This document shows, one piece after another, positions 28,616 to 38,617 of a DNA stretch of 64,000 nt; the first letter of the stretch is position 1; every line of letters starts with the position of its first letter. Both the position numbers and the translations under genes were made by a program. The notes below the pieces were generated by a model, which did not search any database, was not told the DNA's origin, and saw nothing but the letters and a program-made list of their open reading frames with translations. The DNA comes from Aestuariibaculum suncheonense. Lineage in GTDB: Bacteria; Bacteroidota; Bacteroidia; Flavobacteriales; Flavobacteriaceae. The DNA is taken from positions 50,023-114,022 of the forward strand of contig NZ_JACVXC010000002.1 in assembly GCF_014596935.1 (NCBI RefSeq), in the 5' to 3' direction.

Positions 28616-31447
28616 TTGAAATTGCGTCGTTTTAGTTTTGTCATTATCCTGTTTACTGGATTTTCATGTTTTAGTCAAAACAAAATTGACATCCATGCGG
28701 TTTTCAATATTGAAAACAAACAAATTAGGATTTCTCAAAACATTGAGTATCAAAACACATCACAAGACACACTTCAATCGATTTATTTAAATAACTGGAG
28801 TAACGCTTACGCTACAAAAACAACACCTTTAGCAAAGCGAATTGCCGAGGAATACCGTAACGATTTTCATTTAGCAAAAAACGATGAGCGAGGTTTTTCC
28901 ATTGTAACATCCATAAAAAGTTATGGTCAGGATTTAAGGTATCATGAACTTAAAAACCAAATTGACATTGTAAAAGTTTTACTGGATTCTACATTAAATC
29001 CCGGAGATTCGTATAATATCCATTTAGAGTATATCGTACAGCTGCCAAGCGATAAGTTTACCGGATATGGTATTACAAAAACCGGAGACCTTAATTTAAG
29101 ATACTGGTATATTACACCTGCGATTTATAATGGTGAATGGCAATACTATAGCAATAAAGATTTAAATGATTTGTTTATCCCAAAGTCAGATATCACGCTT
29201 GATTTAGAATTTCCTAAAGCTTACACTTTAACTTCAGATTTAGATGTAATTAACGAATCGCAAAATACTGAAAATAAAATAATTACACTCAAAGGAAAAG
29301 ACAGGATAAACAACAAGCTTTTCCTTAATAAAATCTCCAATTTCAATACTGTTGAAACCAACGATTTTTCCATTGTTTCAAATATTTATGATGAGGATCT
29401 AGAAATTATAGACAAAGTACTTATCACTGAAAAAATCATTAAATACATCTCTAAAAAGTTTGGTGATTATCCACATGAAAAATTATTTGCCACCCAAACC
29501 GATTATGATGACAACCCTGTTTACGGTTTAAATTTTCTTCCGAGTTTTATAAAAACCTATCCCAGTTCATTTAAATATGAAGTAAAACTTTTAAAAGTAG
29601 CACTTCGTAATTATTTGGAAAACACTTTACTTCTTAATCCAAGAAAAGACCAGTGGCTTATTGATGGTATTGAAATTTTCTATTTAATGAATTACGTTTA
29701 TGAACATTATCCTAACATGAAATTTTTGGGCTCTTTAGCAAATTTCTGGGGTGTTCGTTCGTTTCATGCCGCCGATATGCGCTTTAATGATAAATACAAT
29801 TTAGCCTTTATGCTGATGGCGCGAACCAACAGAGATCAGCCACTAACTATGGCTAAAGATTCACTTTTAAAATTCAACGCTAACATTGCCAATAAATATA
29901 AAGCTGGTATGGGTTTAAGTTATCTTGACGACTTTGTTAATAGCCATACCGTCGAGAATACGATTGAATCCTTTGTAGCAAATAATAAACTGAAACCTAT
30001 TAAATCATCTGATTTTGAAACCTACCTAAAATCTGAAACCGAGAAGGATGTGGATTGGTTTTTTAAAGACTACTTAACCACCCGAGAAAAACTGGATTTT
30101 AAAATTAAAAATGTATCCAAAACCGAGGATTCCATGACGCTCACCATAAAAAACAAGCGCCATAACTCCATGCCGGTGTCATTATACACCTTAAATAATG
30201 ATAGTATTATTTCAAAAATATGGATTGAAAATATAGCAAACCACAAAACCTTAACACTTCCAAGAAACGATGCTAATAAATTGGTTTTAAACTACAACAG
30301 TATCATTCCAGAAATTAACGAGCGGGATAATTGGAAATCATTAAAAGGATTTTTTTTCAACAATAAACCTTTGCAATTCAGACTATTTAAAGACATTGAA
30401 GACCCCTACTACAATCAGGTCTTTTTAATGCCTTTATTAGAATTCAACAATATTTACGATGGTTTTACACTTGGCTTTAAAGCATACAACAAAACCTTGT
30501 TAAGAAAACGGTTTAGCTATAAACTTTCGCCGCAATACGCTTTTAAATCGAGAGCCTTTACAGGTTCTGGAGTTGTTTCAATGACTCACGATCTTGAAAA
30601 CAGAAATCTTTACGCCATTAACTACGGATTGTTTGGAAGTTATCGTTCTTATGCTCCAGATTTATTTGTTAGACTAATTACGCCTTCTTTATCTTTTTAC
30701 TTCAGACAAGATGATGATTTTAGATCTAACAAGAGAGGTTTACTTTCTTTCAGGTATTTAGACATTCACCGAGATAAAGACATTAATAATATCTACACTA
30801 CTGATGAACCCAATTACAATGTTTTTAATGCGCGATATGTGCATTCTAATGACAATTTAATCGATTTCAATAAGTGGTACACCGATTTCCAAATTGGGAA
30901 AACATTCAGTAAAGTGGCTTTTAGCTTTGAATACAGACACCTATTTCATAACAACAGACAATTGAATATTCGGTCCTACTCGGGCGCTTTTTTAAGCAAC
31001 AAAAACGATATCAATTCTGATTATTTTAGCTTTGCTTTAGATCGCCCAACCGATTACTTATTTGAATTACCCTATTTAGGGCGCTCGGAAAGTTCCGGAA
31101 TTTTCAGTCAGCAATATATTGAAGCTGAAGGTGGCTTCAAATCTAAATTAGAAACCCCTTTCGCTAATCAATGGATTTCCACTGTAAACATGAGTACTAC
31201 CTTATGGAACTATATTCTGGTTTACGGCGACATCGGTTTTGTAAAAAACAAATTCAACACAGCTCAATTTGTTTATGATTCTGGCATAAGAATTAATCTG
31301 GTTACCGATTATTTTGAAGTCTATTTCCCGATATATTCCAACTTAGGCTGGGAAGTTTCACAACCCCAATACGAAGAAAGAATTCGTATAAAATTCACTT
31401 TAGACCCACAATCTTTACTAGGTTTATTTCGAAGACGCTGGTTTTAA
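28616..31447 (+). CDS. M1-peptidase-like exported protein lacking the HExxH zinc motif
   Basis: 943 residues from a TTG start; the start is chosen because it opens directly into a signal peptide (KLRRFSFVIILFTGFSCFSQ) and no ATG is near. The first ~530 residues have the layout of an M1 (aminopeptidase N/gluzincin) protein: beta-sheet domain with IYLNNWSNAYATKTTPLAKRI, then a helical domain. Where M1 enzymes have HExxH and a WLDEG segment, this one reads LLKVALRNYLENTLL and QWLIDGIEIFY, so the zinc ligands are gone. The final ~350 residues alternate in beta fashion (LGFKAYNKTLLRKRF, AINYGLFGSYRSYAPDLF) and end in RRRWF, suggesting an outer-membrane barrel-like domain. Likely non-catalytic and envelope-located; function unknown. 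Confidence 0.75.
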   Translation: MKLRRFSFVIILFTGFSCFSQNKIDIHAVFNIENKQIRISQNIEYQNTSQDTLQSIYLNNWSNAYATKTTPLAKRIAEEYRNDFHLAKNDERGFSIVTSIKSYGQDLRYHELKNQIDIVKVLLDSTLNPGDSYNIHLEYIVQLPSDKFTGYGITKTGDLNLRYWYITPAIYNGEWQYYSNKDLNDLFIPKSDITLDLEFPKAYTLTSDLDVINESQNTENKIITLKGKDRINNKLFLNKISNFNTVETNDFSIVSNIYDEDLEIIDKVLITEKIIKYISKKFGDYPHEKLFATQTDYDDNPVYGLNFLPSFIKTYPSSFKYEVKLLKVALRNYLENTLLLNPRKDQWLIDGIEIFYLMNYVYEHYPNMKFLGSLANFWGVRSFHAADMRFNDKYNLAFMLMARTNRDQPLTMAKDSLLKFNANIANKYKAGMGLSYLDDFVNSHTVENTIESFVANNKLKPIKSSDFETYLKSETEKDVDWFFKDYLTTREKLDFKIKNVSKTEDSMTLTIKNKRHNSMPVSLYTLNNDSIISKIWIENIANHKTLTLPRNDANKLVLNYNSIIPEINERDNWKSLKGFFFNNKPLQFRLFKDIEDPYYNQVFLMPLLEFNNIYDGFTLGFKAYNKTLLRKRFSYKLSPQYAFKSRAFTGSGVVSMTHDLENRNLYAINYGLFGSYRSYAPDLFVRLITPSLSFYFRQDDDFRSNKRGLLSFRYLDIHRDKDINNIYTTDEPNYNVFNARYVHSNDNLIDFNKWYTDFQIGKTFSKVAFSFEYRHLFHNNRQLNIRSYSGAFLSNKNDINSDYFSFALDRPTDYLFELPYLGRSESSGIFSQQYIEAEGGFKSKLETPFANQWISTVNMSTTLWNYILVYGDIGFVKNKFNTAQFVYDSGIRINLVTDYFEVYFPIYSNLGWEVSQPQYEERIRIKFTLDPQSLLGLFRRRWF

Positions 31448-31557
31448 CTTGTTGCGCAATTATCATTAAATCACCATATTCAATAAAATATTTTCAATCA
31501 AAACCCATTAAAACTCATTTTTTTAGAATTTTACCAATTTGTTTAGATTAAATATAA

Positions 31558-31588
31558 TTGCATAACACGTAAAGATTAACTACTTTTG
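31558..31588 (+). promoter_or_regulatory. Promoter of the E1 dehydrogenase operon
   Basis: TTG (31558-31560), 20-bp spacer, TACTTTTG (31581-31588), matching the TTG/TAnnTTTG pattern. Leader about 20-25 nt before the ATG at 31615. Confidence 0.65.
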
Positions 31589-31614
31589 CAGAAAGTTTAA
31601 AAGAGGTATCTAAC

Positions 31615-34026
31615 ATGCAATCAATTCCAGATTTGAAAAACAACATCTCATTCGAAGATTTTAAAACAGAAGTTTTAAACGATTACAAAATAGCAGTGAG
31701 AAGTCGGGAATGTAGCTTACTTGGGCGACGTGAAGTATTAACAGGAAAAGCTAAATTCGGAATTTTTGGAGACGGTAAAGAAGTGCCTCAGTTAGCCATG
31801 GCTAAAGCCTTTCAAAAAGGTGATTGGCGTTCAGGTTACTACCGCGACCAAACATTTATGATGGCTATTGGCGAACTTACTTCTGAACAGTTTTTTGCGG
31901 GTTTATATGCCAACACCGATCTTGAACAGGAACCTATGTCTGCTGGACGTCAAATGGGAGGTCACTTCGTTACACATAGTTTAAATAACGATGGTAGCTG
32001 GAAAAATCTAACCAAACAATACAATTCAAGTGCAGACATCTCACCTACTGCTGGCCAAATGCCACGTTTATTAGGATTGGCTCAGGCTTCAAAAATCTTC
32101 AGAAATATTGAGGGTATTAATGCGTCAAACTTCTCTGTAAACGGAAACGAAGTCGCTTGGGGAACCATTGGAAATGCCAGTACCAGTGAAGGTTTGTTTT
32201 TCGAAACAATAAACGCTGCGGGTGTTTTACAAGTACCTATGGTGATTAGTGTTTGGGATGATGAATATGGTATTTCTGTTCATGCCAGACATCAAACAAC
32301 AAAAGAAAATATCTCTGAAATTCTTAAAGGATTTCAACGTGATGAAAACAATAAAGGTTACGAAATTTTACGTGTAAAGGGTTGGGATTATGCGAACCTG
32401 ATTGAGACTTATCAAGAAGCAAGCGCTATCGCTCGCGAAGAGCATGTTCCTGTATTGATTCACGTTTCAGAATTAACACAACCACAAGGGCACTCTACTT
32501 CAGGTTCTCACGAACGATATAAGTCTCCAGAACGTTTAAACTGGGAAACTCAAACCGATTGTAACACCAAAATGCGTCAGTGGATTATTGATAGCGGTAT
32601 TGCTACTAATGAAGATTTAACTGAAATTGAAAGAGTTATTAAAAGAGAAGTTAAAGAGGCAAAACGCAGAGCCTGGACAACCTTCTTAAAACCAATTTCA
32701 GACGAACAACGTGAATTAGTTGCTGTATTAAAGCAATTGGCAGAAACCAGTGTAAATGGTGTTTTTATTAGTAAAATTAAAGATAGCTTAGCTGCTATAG
32801 ATGAGCCTACCAGAAAAGATATTTTATCGCATGGTAGACGTGCCTTAAGATATACTTTGGGAGAAGATTCTTCTAAAAAAGAACAATTGAGACAGTGGAT
32901 TGATAAATGTATTGAAGAATCTCAGCCTAAATTCAGTTCACACTTATACTCTGAAACCGAGCAATCTAATATCTTAATCAAAGAAGTTAAACCAACTTAT
33001 GATGAAAAAGCTCAGCAAGTTGACGGAAGAATTATTCTTCGTGACAACTTCGATGCGATTTTCAACAAATATCCTGAAGCCTTAATTTTTGGAGAAGATA
33101 CCGGAAATATTGGTGATGTTAATCAGGGTCTTGAAGGGTTACAGGAAAAATATGGTGAGCTACGTATTGCCGATGCAGGTATTAGAGAAGCAACCATTGT
33201 TGGCCAAGGTATTGGTATGGCGCTAAGAGGGCTAAAACCTATTGCTGAAATTCAATACTTAGATTACTTAATGTACGCCTTACAAATTATAAGTGACGAT
33301 TTAGCTACCGTACATTATAGAACTAAAGGAAAACAAAAAGCCCCATTAATTGTTAGAACACGTGGTCACAGACTGGAAGGCATCTGGCACTCAGGTTCGC
33401 AAATGGGTGGTATTTTAAATTTAGTTAAAGGGGTGAATGTTTTAGTGCCTAGAAACATGACTAAAGCAGCTGGTTTCTACAACACATTAATGCAAGGCGA
33501 TGACCCGGCTATCGTTGTAGAATGTCTTAACGGATACCGTTTAAAAGAAAAAATGCCAAACAATCTTGGCTATTTAAAAACACCTATTGGTGTGGTAGAA
33601 ACGGTTAAAGAAGGTTCTGATATTACTTTAGTTTCTTATGGGTCAACACTTCGTATTGTTGAGCAGGTTGCTACGGAACTTTTAGCGGTTGGTATAGATG
33701 CCGAAGTAATTGACGTACAATCGTTAATGCCTTTCGATTTAAACCATGATATTGTTAAAAGTATCAAGAAAACAAATCGTGTGATGATCATTGATGAAGA
33801 TGTGCCTGGTGGGGCTTCAGCTTATATTTTAAATGAAATTATAAATAAGCAAAACGCTTATCAATACTTAGATAGTCAACCAAAAACATTAACGGCAAAA
33901 GAACACAGACCGGCTTACGGAAACGACGGCGATTATTTCTCGAAACCATCTGCTGAAGATATTTTTGAAGCTGTTTACGCGGTAATGCACGAAACAAATC
34001 CTGAAGAATTTCCAAAACTTCGTTAA
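31615..34026 (+). CDS. Fused alpha/beta E1 component of a 2-oxoacid dehydrogenase (branched-chain type)
   Basis: 803 residues. The N-terminal half (about 20-420) is the thiamine-diphosphate-binding alpha chain: QMGGHFVTHS, WGTIGNASTSEGLFFETINA and SVWDDEYGISVHARHQTT. The C-terminal half (about 470-795) is the beta chain: LIFGEDTGNIGDVNQGLEGL, RIADAGIREATIVGQGIGMA, GGILNLVKGVNVLVPRNM and DVQSLMPFDLNHDIVKSI. Such fusions are common in Flavobacteriia and are usually assigned to branched-chain 2-oxoacid decarboxylation, feeding odd iso-fatty acid synthesis. Substrate (branched-chain versus pyruvate) is not certain. E2 and E3 are not in the window. Followed 34 bp later by doxX. Confidence 0.92.
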   Translation: MQSIPDLKNNISFEDFKTEVLNDYKIAVRSRECSLLGRREVLTGKAKFGIFGDGKEVPQLAMAKAFQKGDWRSGYYRDQTFMMAIGELTSEQFFAGLYANTDLEQEPMSAGRQMGGHFVTHSLNNDGSWKNLTKQYNSSADISPTAGQMPRLLGLAQASKIFRNIEGINASNFSVNGNEVAWGTIGNASTSEGLFFETINAAGVLQVPMVISVWDDEYGISVHARHQTTKENISEILKGFQRDENNKGYEILRVKGWDYANLIETYQEASAIAREEHVPVLIHVSELTQPQGHSTSGSHERYKSPERLNWETQTDCNTKMRQWIIDSGIATNEDLTEIERVIKREVKEAKRRAWTTFLKPISDEQRELVAVLKQLAETSVNGVFISKIKDSLAAIDEPTRKDILSHGRRALRYTLGEDSSKKEQLRQWIDKCIEESQPKFSSHLYSETEQSNILIKEVKPTYDEKAQQVDGRIILRDNFDAIFNKYPEALIFGEDTGNIGDVNQGLEGLQEKYGELRIADAGIREATIVGQGIGMALRGLKPIAEIQYLDYLMYALQIISDDLATVHYRTKGKQKAPLIVRTRGHRLEGIWHSGSQMGGILNLVKGVNVLVPRNMTKAAGFYNTLMQGDDPAIVVECLNGYRLKEKMPNNLGYLKTPIGVVETVKEGSDITLVSYGSTLRIVEQVATELLAVGIDAEVIDVQSLMPFDLNHDIVKSIKKTNRVMIIDEDVPGGASAYILNEIINKQNAYQYLDSQPKTLTAKEHRPAYGNDGDYFSKPSAEDIFEAVYAVMHETNPEEFPKLR

Positions 34027-34060
34027 ATTAGTGTATATTTAATTTAAATAAATTCTACTT

Positions 34061-34444
34061 ATGAAACGAAATTTTCCAGACATCGGTTTACTAGTTTTAA
34101 GAGTTGGTTTCTGTGTAATGATGCTTACTCACGGTATTCCTAAATTTCAATCCTTATTTTTAGGACCTATTAAATTTGCCGATCCTTTTGGCTTAGGCCA
34201 AACCATTTCCTTAAGCCTAGCTATTATTGGCGAAGCTGTGGCTCCGTTGTTAGTACTAATTGGCTTTAAAACCAAATGGACTGCCATTCCAACCATTATT
34301 ACCATGTTAGTTGCAGCATTTATCATTCATGCAAACGACCCAATTGGGGTTAAGGAAAAAGCCCTTTTATTCTTAATCGGGTTTATCGCTATTTTCTTAA
34401 TGGGACCAGGTAAATTTTCTATTGACGGATTCAAAAAACAATAA
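34061..34444 (+). CDS. DoxX-family membrane protein
   Basis: 127 residues with four transmembrane helices. LVLRVGFCVMMLTHGIPKF, the GEAVAPLLVLIGFKTKW motif and FAIF-type last helix (ALLFLIGFIAIFLMGPGKFSIDG) are typical of DoxX/DoxD. The archaeal namesake is a thiosulfate:quinone oxidoreductase subunit, but bacterial members are mostly uncharacterised. It follows the E1 gene closely and is probably on the same transcript. Confidence 0.9.
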   Translation: MKRNFPDIGLLVLRVGFCVMMLTHGIPKFQSLFLGPIKFADPFGLGQTISLSLAIIGEAVAPLLVLIGFKTKWTAIPTIITMLVAAFIIHANDPIGVKEKALLFLIGFIAIFLMGPGKFSIDGFKKQ

Positions 34445-34447
34445 TCC

Positions 34448-34918
34448 TTGCAAGCCACTTCTATTGTTAATATCAAGAAGGAATTAAAACATAAATCTCC
34501 TGAAGAATTAATTGAACTCTGCCTACGCTTATCAAAATTCAAAAAAGAAAACAAAGAACTTATCACGTACCTGCTTTTTGAGTCTGACGATGAAAGCGGG
34601 TATATTGAAAGTATCAAACAACATATAGATTCTCAGTTTGAAGTGATAAACACCAAAAGCTATTTCTTCATTAGAAAAAGTGTGCGCAAAATTTTAACGC
34701 AGACTAAAAAGTATATTCGCTACTCACAAAAAAAAGAAACCGAAGTGGAGCTTCTACTCTACTTTCTTCAAACTTTAAAAGGTTTTAAACCCAGCTATAA
34801 AAAAAGTGCACAACTTCAAAATCTCTATAACCGTCAATTGGTATTAATAGAAAAAACGGTTTCCGCACTTCACGAAGACCTTCAGTACGACTATAATTTA
34901 CTGCTTGAAAATCTTTAA
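34448..34918 (+). CDS. Helical hypothetical protein
   Basis: 156 residues from a TTG at 34448, 3 bp after the doxX stop; no in-frame ATG is available near the start, and the first helix (IVNIKKELKHKSPEELIELC) needs this start. Cytoplasmic, almost all alpha-helical and lysine/glutamate/leucine-rich (LRLSKFKKENKELITYLLF, FFIRKSVRKILTQTKKYIR, KKETEVELLLYFLQTLKGF). I do not recognise a family. Tight spacing suggests it is co-transcribed with the E1 and DoxX genes. Confidence 0.75.
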   Translation: MQATSIVNIKKELKHKSPEELIELCLRLSKFKKENKELITYLLFESDDESGYIESIKQHIDSQFEVINTKSYFFIRKSVRKILTQTKKYIRYSQKKETEVELLLYFLQTLKGFKPSYKKSAQLQNLYNRQLVLIEKTVSALHEDLQYDYNLLLENL

Positions 34919-34947
34919 ATTTTCACTTAAATAACATTGAAATACTC

Positions 34948-34989
34948 AATCCTTGAATTCCTTTCAAAATAGTGATAAATTCAGGGTTT
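34948..34989 (+). terminator. Weak terminator before pheT
   Basis: Inverted repeat AATCCTTGAATT (34948-34959) with AATTCAGGGTTT (34978-34989), about ten pairs including a wobble, 18-base loop, only a weak T-rich tail. It lies between the 156-residue gene and the pheT promoter. Confidence 0.4.
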
Positions 34990-34993
34990 ATGT

Positions 34994-35023
34994 TTGAATG
35001 CTAACGGCAATATTTTATCTTTA
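34994..35023 (+). promoter_or_regulatory. Promoter of pheT
   Basis: TTG (34994-34996), 19-bp spacer, TATCTTTA (35016-35023), one base from TAnnTTTG. Leader about 20 nt. Confidence 0.5.
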
Positions 35024-35047
35024 CAGCCTTAAAATAGAACTTGGTTT

Positions 35048-37477
35048 ATGAAGATTTCTTATAATTGGTTAAAACAATTTATAAAAACAGATTGGACACC
35101 AGAACAAACTGGTGATTTACTTACAGATTTAGGTTTAGAAGTTGAAGGTATTGATACTTACCAATCTGTAAAAGGAGGCTTAGAAGGCGTTGTGGTTGGC
35201 GAAGTGTTAACTTGTGTACAACATCCTAATGCCGATAAATTAAAAGTTACTACTGTAAATATTGGTGGCGATGCACCTGTACAAATTGTATGTGGTGCGC
35301 CAAACGTAGCTGCCGGACAAAAAGTACCAGTTGCGACTATTGGAACGACATTATACACCGAAGAAGGTGAAGCCTGGACTATTAAAAAAGGGAAAATTCG
35401 TGGCGAAGAAAGTCATGGGATGATTTGTGCCGAAGACGAACTTGGCTTAGGAAAATCGCATGATGGTATTATGGTTCTTGATAGCGAACTTATTGTTGGA
35501 ACACCTTGTGCTGAAATCTTTGAAGTTGAAAGCGATTACGTTTTTGAAATCGGATTAACACCTAACCGCGCCGATGCAATGAGTCATTGGGGTACAGCCC
35601 GCGATTTAAAAGCAGGATTAGTACAAAAAGAAATCAATTTAGAATTAATAACGCCATCAGTTAGTGCCTTTCATGTGGATAGCAGAACACTAAAAATTGA
35701 TGTTGAAGTAAAAAATAAAGACTTAGCGCCAAGATACTGCGGCGTAACTATTTCTGGTTTAAAAGTAAAAGAGTCTCCGGCTTGGTTACAACACCGCTTA
35801 AGAGCTATTGGATTAGCTCCAATTAACAACATTGTTGATGCTACTAATTATGTCTTACACGAATTAGGACAGCCACTTCATGCTTTCGATGCAGCAAAAA
35901 TTGCAGGTAATAAAGTAGAAGTAAAAACGCTTCCTACCGGCACAAAATTCAAAACTTTAGATGGTGTTGAACGCGAGTTACATGAAGATGATTTAATGAT
36001 ATGCGATGCTGAAAAACCAATGTGCATCGCTGGTGTTTTCGGTGGTGAATATTCAGGCGTTTCCGAAACAACAACGAGCATTTTCTTAGAAAGTGCCTAT
36101 TTTAACCCGGTTAGTGTTCGTAAAACAGCAAAACGCCATGCCTTAAACACAGATGCGTCTTTCAGATTTGAGCGTGGTATTGATCCGAATATTACCGAAT
36201 ATGCCTTAAAGCGAGCTGCTTTATTAATTCAGGATATTGCAGGTGGTGAAGTAACATCTGATGTTATGGACTTCTACCCTAACAAAATTGAAGATTTTCA
36301 GGTGCGTTTAAGTTTCGATAACGCTAAAAAACTAATCGGTGAAGAAATTCCGAAAGAAACCATAAAACGTATTTTATCTTCTTTAGAGATTAAAGTAAAT
36401 AACGTTACCGAAGCTGGCTTAGGTTTAACCGTTCCGGCTTACAGAAATGACGTGCAACGTGAAGCCGATATTATTGAAGAAATTTTACGTGTTTACGGAT
36501 ACAACAATATTAAAACTACCGAAAAATTAAACGCCTCTATCTCAAACTCTACGCGTTTTGAAGACCATAAAATTCAAAATATTATTGGAGACCAGTTAGC
36601 GGCTTTAGGGTTCTTTGAAACTTTATCAAATTCATTAACAACGCCTAACTATGCTGCGTTAAGCGAACAGTTAAAGGAAGATCATAATATCACCATGCTA
36701 AATCCGTTAAGTAACGACTTATCTGTATTAAGACAATCGTTGTTATTCTCAGGATTAGAAGCTATTTCTTTTAACATTAACAGAAGACGCGGTGATTTAA
36801 AACTATTTGAATTCGGAAAAACCTACCATGGTTTTAGCGAAGACAAACGTGAAGAGTTTAAGCACTTGGCTTTGTTTGTTACCGGAAATAAGTCGGTTGA
36901 AAATTGGAATTCACCAAACACAAAAAGTGATTTCTTCTACTTAAAAGGTTATGTTATAAATATTTTAGAACGTCTAGGGATTTCTAAGTTTAATGAAGGC
37001 CCTGTGACTTCAGATGTATTTGCTGAAGGCGTAAGCTTTAGTTTAGGAAAAATGAAGTTGGTTGATTTCGGATTGGTAAAAAAGCCAATCTTAAAACATT
37101 TCGATATTGCTCAGGAAGTGCTATTTGCTGACTTTGATTGGGATACTATTTTAACGATTGTTAAACGTAATAAAGTGGTATTCGAACCAATCCCTAAATA
37201 CCCTGAAGTACGTCGTGATTTTGCTTTGTTATTAGATAATCAGGTAACTTTTGAATCGATTTACAAAATTGCTAAACAAACTGAAAAGCAATTATTAAAG
37301 AGCGTGAACCTGTTTGATGTGTATCAAGGTAAAAACTTACCGGAAGGTAAAAAGAGTTATGCCGTAAGTTTTACTCTTCAGGATGAAAACAAAACGCTTA
37401 ATGACAAACAAATCGATAAAATTATGAGTAAATTACAATCTAATTTTGAAAACCAGTTAGGGGCAGAATTAAGATAA
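35048..37477 (+). CDS. pheT: Phenylalanine-tRNA ligase, beta subunit
   Basis: 809 residues, full length for PheT. In order: the EMAP-like tRNA-binding domain (about 40-150, GVVVGEVLTCVQHPNADKLK and QIVCGAPNVAAGQKVPVA), the B3/B4 editing domain (PRYCGVTISGLKVKESPAWL, NNIVDATNYVLHELGQPLHA), the B5 domain, the catalytic-like core (DIIEEILRVYGYNNI, NPLSNDLSVLRQSLLFSGLE), and the ferredoxin-fold anticodon-binding domain (YPEVRRDFALLLD, PEGKKSYAVSFTLQDENKTL). It charges tRNA-Phe together with PheS, which is not in the window; separate pheS and pheT loci are usual in this group. Confidence 0.97.
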   Translation: MKISYNWLKQFIKTDWTPEQTGDLLTDLGLEVEGIDTYQSVKGGLEGVVVGEVLTCVQHPNADKLKVTTVNIGGDAPVQIVCGAPNVAAGQKVPVATIGTTLYTEEGEAWTIKKGKIRGEESHGMICAEDELGLGKSHDGIMVLDSELIVGTPCAEIFEVESDYVFEIGLTPNRADAMSHWGTARDLKAGLVQKEINLELITPSVSAFHVDSRTLKIDVEVKNKDLAPRYCGVTISGLKVKESPAWLQHRLRAIGLAPINNIVDATNYVLHELGQPLHAFDAAKIAGNKVEVKTLPTGTKFKTLDGVERELHEDDLMICDAEKPMCIAGVFGGEYSGVSETTTSIFLESAYFNPVSVRKTAKRHALNTDASFRFERGIDPNITEYALKRAALLIQDIAGGEVTSDVMDFYPNKIEDFQVRLSFDNAKKLIGEEIPKETIKRILSSLEIKVNNVTEAGLGLTVPAYRNDVQREADIIEEILRVYGYNNIKTTEKLNASISNSTRFEDHKIQNIIGDQLAALGFFETLSNSLTTPNYAALSEQLKEDHNITMLNPLSNDLSVLRQSLLFSGLEAISFNINRRRGDLKLFEFGKTYHGFSEDKREEFKHLALFVTGNKSVENWNSPNTKSDFFYLKGYVINILERLGISKFNEGPVTSDVFAEGVSFSLGKMKLVDFGLVKKPILKHFDIAQEVLFADFDWDTILTIVKRNKVVFEPIPKYPEVRRDFALLLDNQVTFESIYKIAKQTEKQLLKSVNLFDVYQGKNLPEGKKSYAVSFTLQDENKTLNDKQIDKIMSKLQSNFENQLGAELR

Positions 37478-37497
37478 TTACAACCTATAACTATCTC

Positions 37498-37533
37498 AAA
37501 GCGCCTTTGATTAACTAATTAAAGGCGCTTTTT
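37498..37533 (+). terminator. Terminator of pheT
   Basis: Stem AAAGCGCCTTT (37498-37508) with AAAGGCGCTTT (37521-37531), 12-base loop, then a T-run. The distal half overlaps the last codons of the convergent TSUP gene (stop at 37515). Confidence 0.85.
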
Positions 37534-38246
37534 ATTATGGTCACTATCCCTATAATCAATATTAATCCCAGGGATATCTTTTTAAAGTTTTCCTGAGAGA
37601 TGGTATTCAGAAGTAACTTTCCTAAATACGTCCCCAGAATACCGATACCTACTAAAAACGGAATGTAAATCAGAATGTCTTCTTTAATATAACCGTTAAA
37701 AAAATAGACAATCGTTCTACTTAAATCAACACCAAAATCTATAATTGCCGAAGTTGCGATAAATACATTCTTTTCAAGATTGAACGCCGCCATGGTGAGT
37801 CCACGAATAGCTCCCCCAGTACCCACAACGCCCGCTACAAAACCCGAAAGCGTTCCTCCTATAATCGCTTCTTTTTTGTGAGGTTTGATGATTAAATTTT
37901 TCTTGATTAAGAACAATAAACTGAGTGACACCAAAAACAATCCTAAAAATAATTCTAAAAAAGTAACGTTTAAAAACTTACTAATCACACCTCCAATAAT
38001 TACAAACAACACGGCCGGTACACCTATGTACAGAATTAATTTTTTGTCAATTCCTTTTTTAAACAAGGCTATTTTACTCAGGTTACTTACTACGTGAAAT
38101 ACTGCTGTTATTCCTAAAACTGTTTGAAAATCGAAATAAAAATTAGCAATGGGAACAAAGAAAACCGATGACCCAAAACCACCTACAGTTCCTATAACTT
38201 CGGCGATTAAAGCTAATAACAAGAATACATATTGGATGTTCTTCAC
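37515..38246 (-). CDS. TSUP-family (TauE/SafE-like) membrane transporter
   Basis: 243 residues, about seven to eight hydrophobic helices. GFGSSVFFVPIANFYFDFQTVLGITAVFHV and GTLSGFVAGVVGTGGAIRGLTMAAF are the duplicated glycine-rich TSUP motifs. Members move sulfite, sulfonates or other organic anions across the inner membrane; the substrate here is unknown, with no sulfur genes beside it. Its last codons lie inside the pheT terminator stem. Confidence 0.88.
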   Translation of the reverse strand: MKNIQYVFLLLALIAEVIGTVGGFGSSVFFVPIANFYFDFQTVLGITAVFHVVSNLSKIALFKKGIDKKLILYIGVPAVLFVIIGGVISKFLNVTFLELFLGLFLVSLSLLFLIKKNLIIKPHKKEAIIGGTLSGFVAGVVGTGGAIRGLTMAAFNLEKNVFIATSAIIDFGVDLSRTIVYFFNGYIKEDILIYIPFLVGIGILGTYLGKLLLNTISQENFKKISLGLILIIGIVTIIKSAFN

Positions 38247-38361
38247 GGGATTAATTTATAACTTAAATATAGTTAATAAAGGAGACTTTTGATCGTTTTG
38301 TTTAGATGTAAATTCCTGAAAAAATTGTATATTTAGAAAACAACTATTAAACTCTATAATC

Positions 38362-38598
38362 ATGAAAGACTCAAATTATATAAAAGTATATACAGGTAGT
38401 TTAGTTACAACCCAACGTGTTATAGGTGAATTAGATAGAATTGGCATTAGTGCTGTAGTTAAGGAACAATCTGAAACTGGTTTGATAGCAGATGTTTTTG
38501 GTGGTTCTGGAGATTTCCAGGAGGTTTTCGTTCATAAAGATGAACTTGACAAAGCAACCAAAGTAATTGAAGATCTAACTTCCGGACTGGAGGCTTAA
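38362..38598 (+). CDS. DUF2007-family protein, copy 1
   Basis: 78 residues. KDSNYIKVYTGSLVTTQRVIGELDRIGI, AVVKEQSETGLIADVFGG and FQEVFVHKDELDKATKVIED match DUF2007, a small PII-like ferredoxin-type fold of unknown role, described as putative signal-transducing. It is followed 19 bp later by a paralogue with the same length and layout. Cytoplasmic. Confidence 0.87.
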   Translation: MKDSNYIKVYTGSLVTTQRVIGELDRIGISAVVKEQSETGLIADVFGGSGDFQEVFVHKDELDKATKVIEDLTSGLEA

Positions 38599-38617
38599 TT
38601 ATTTAAAACTAAAATTT

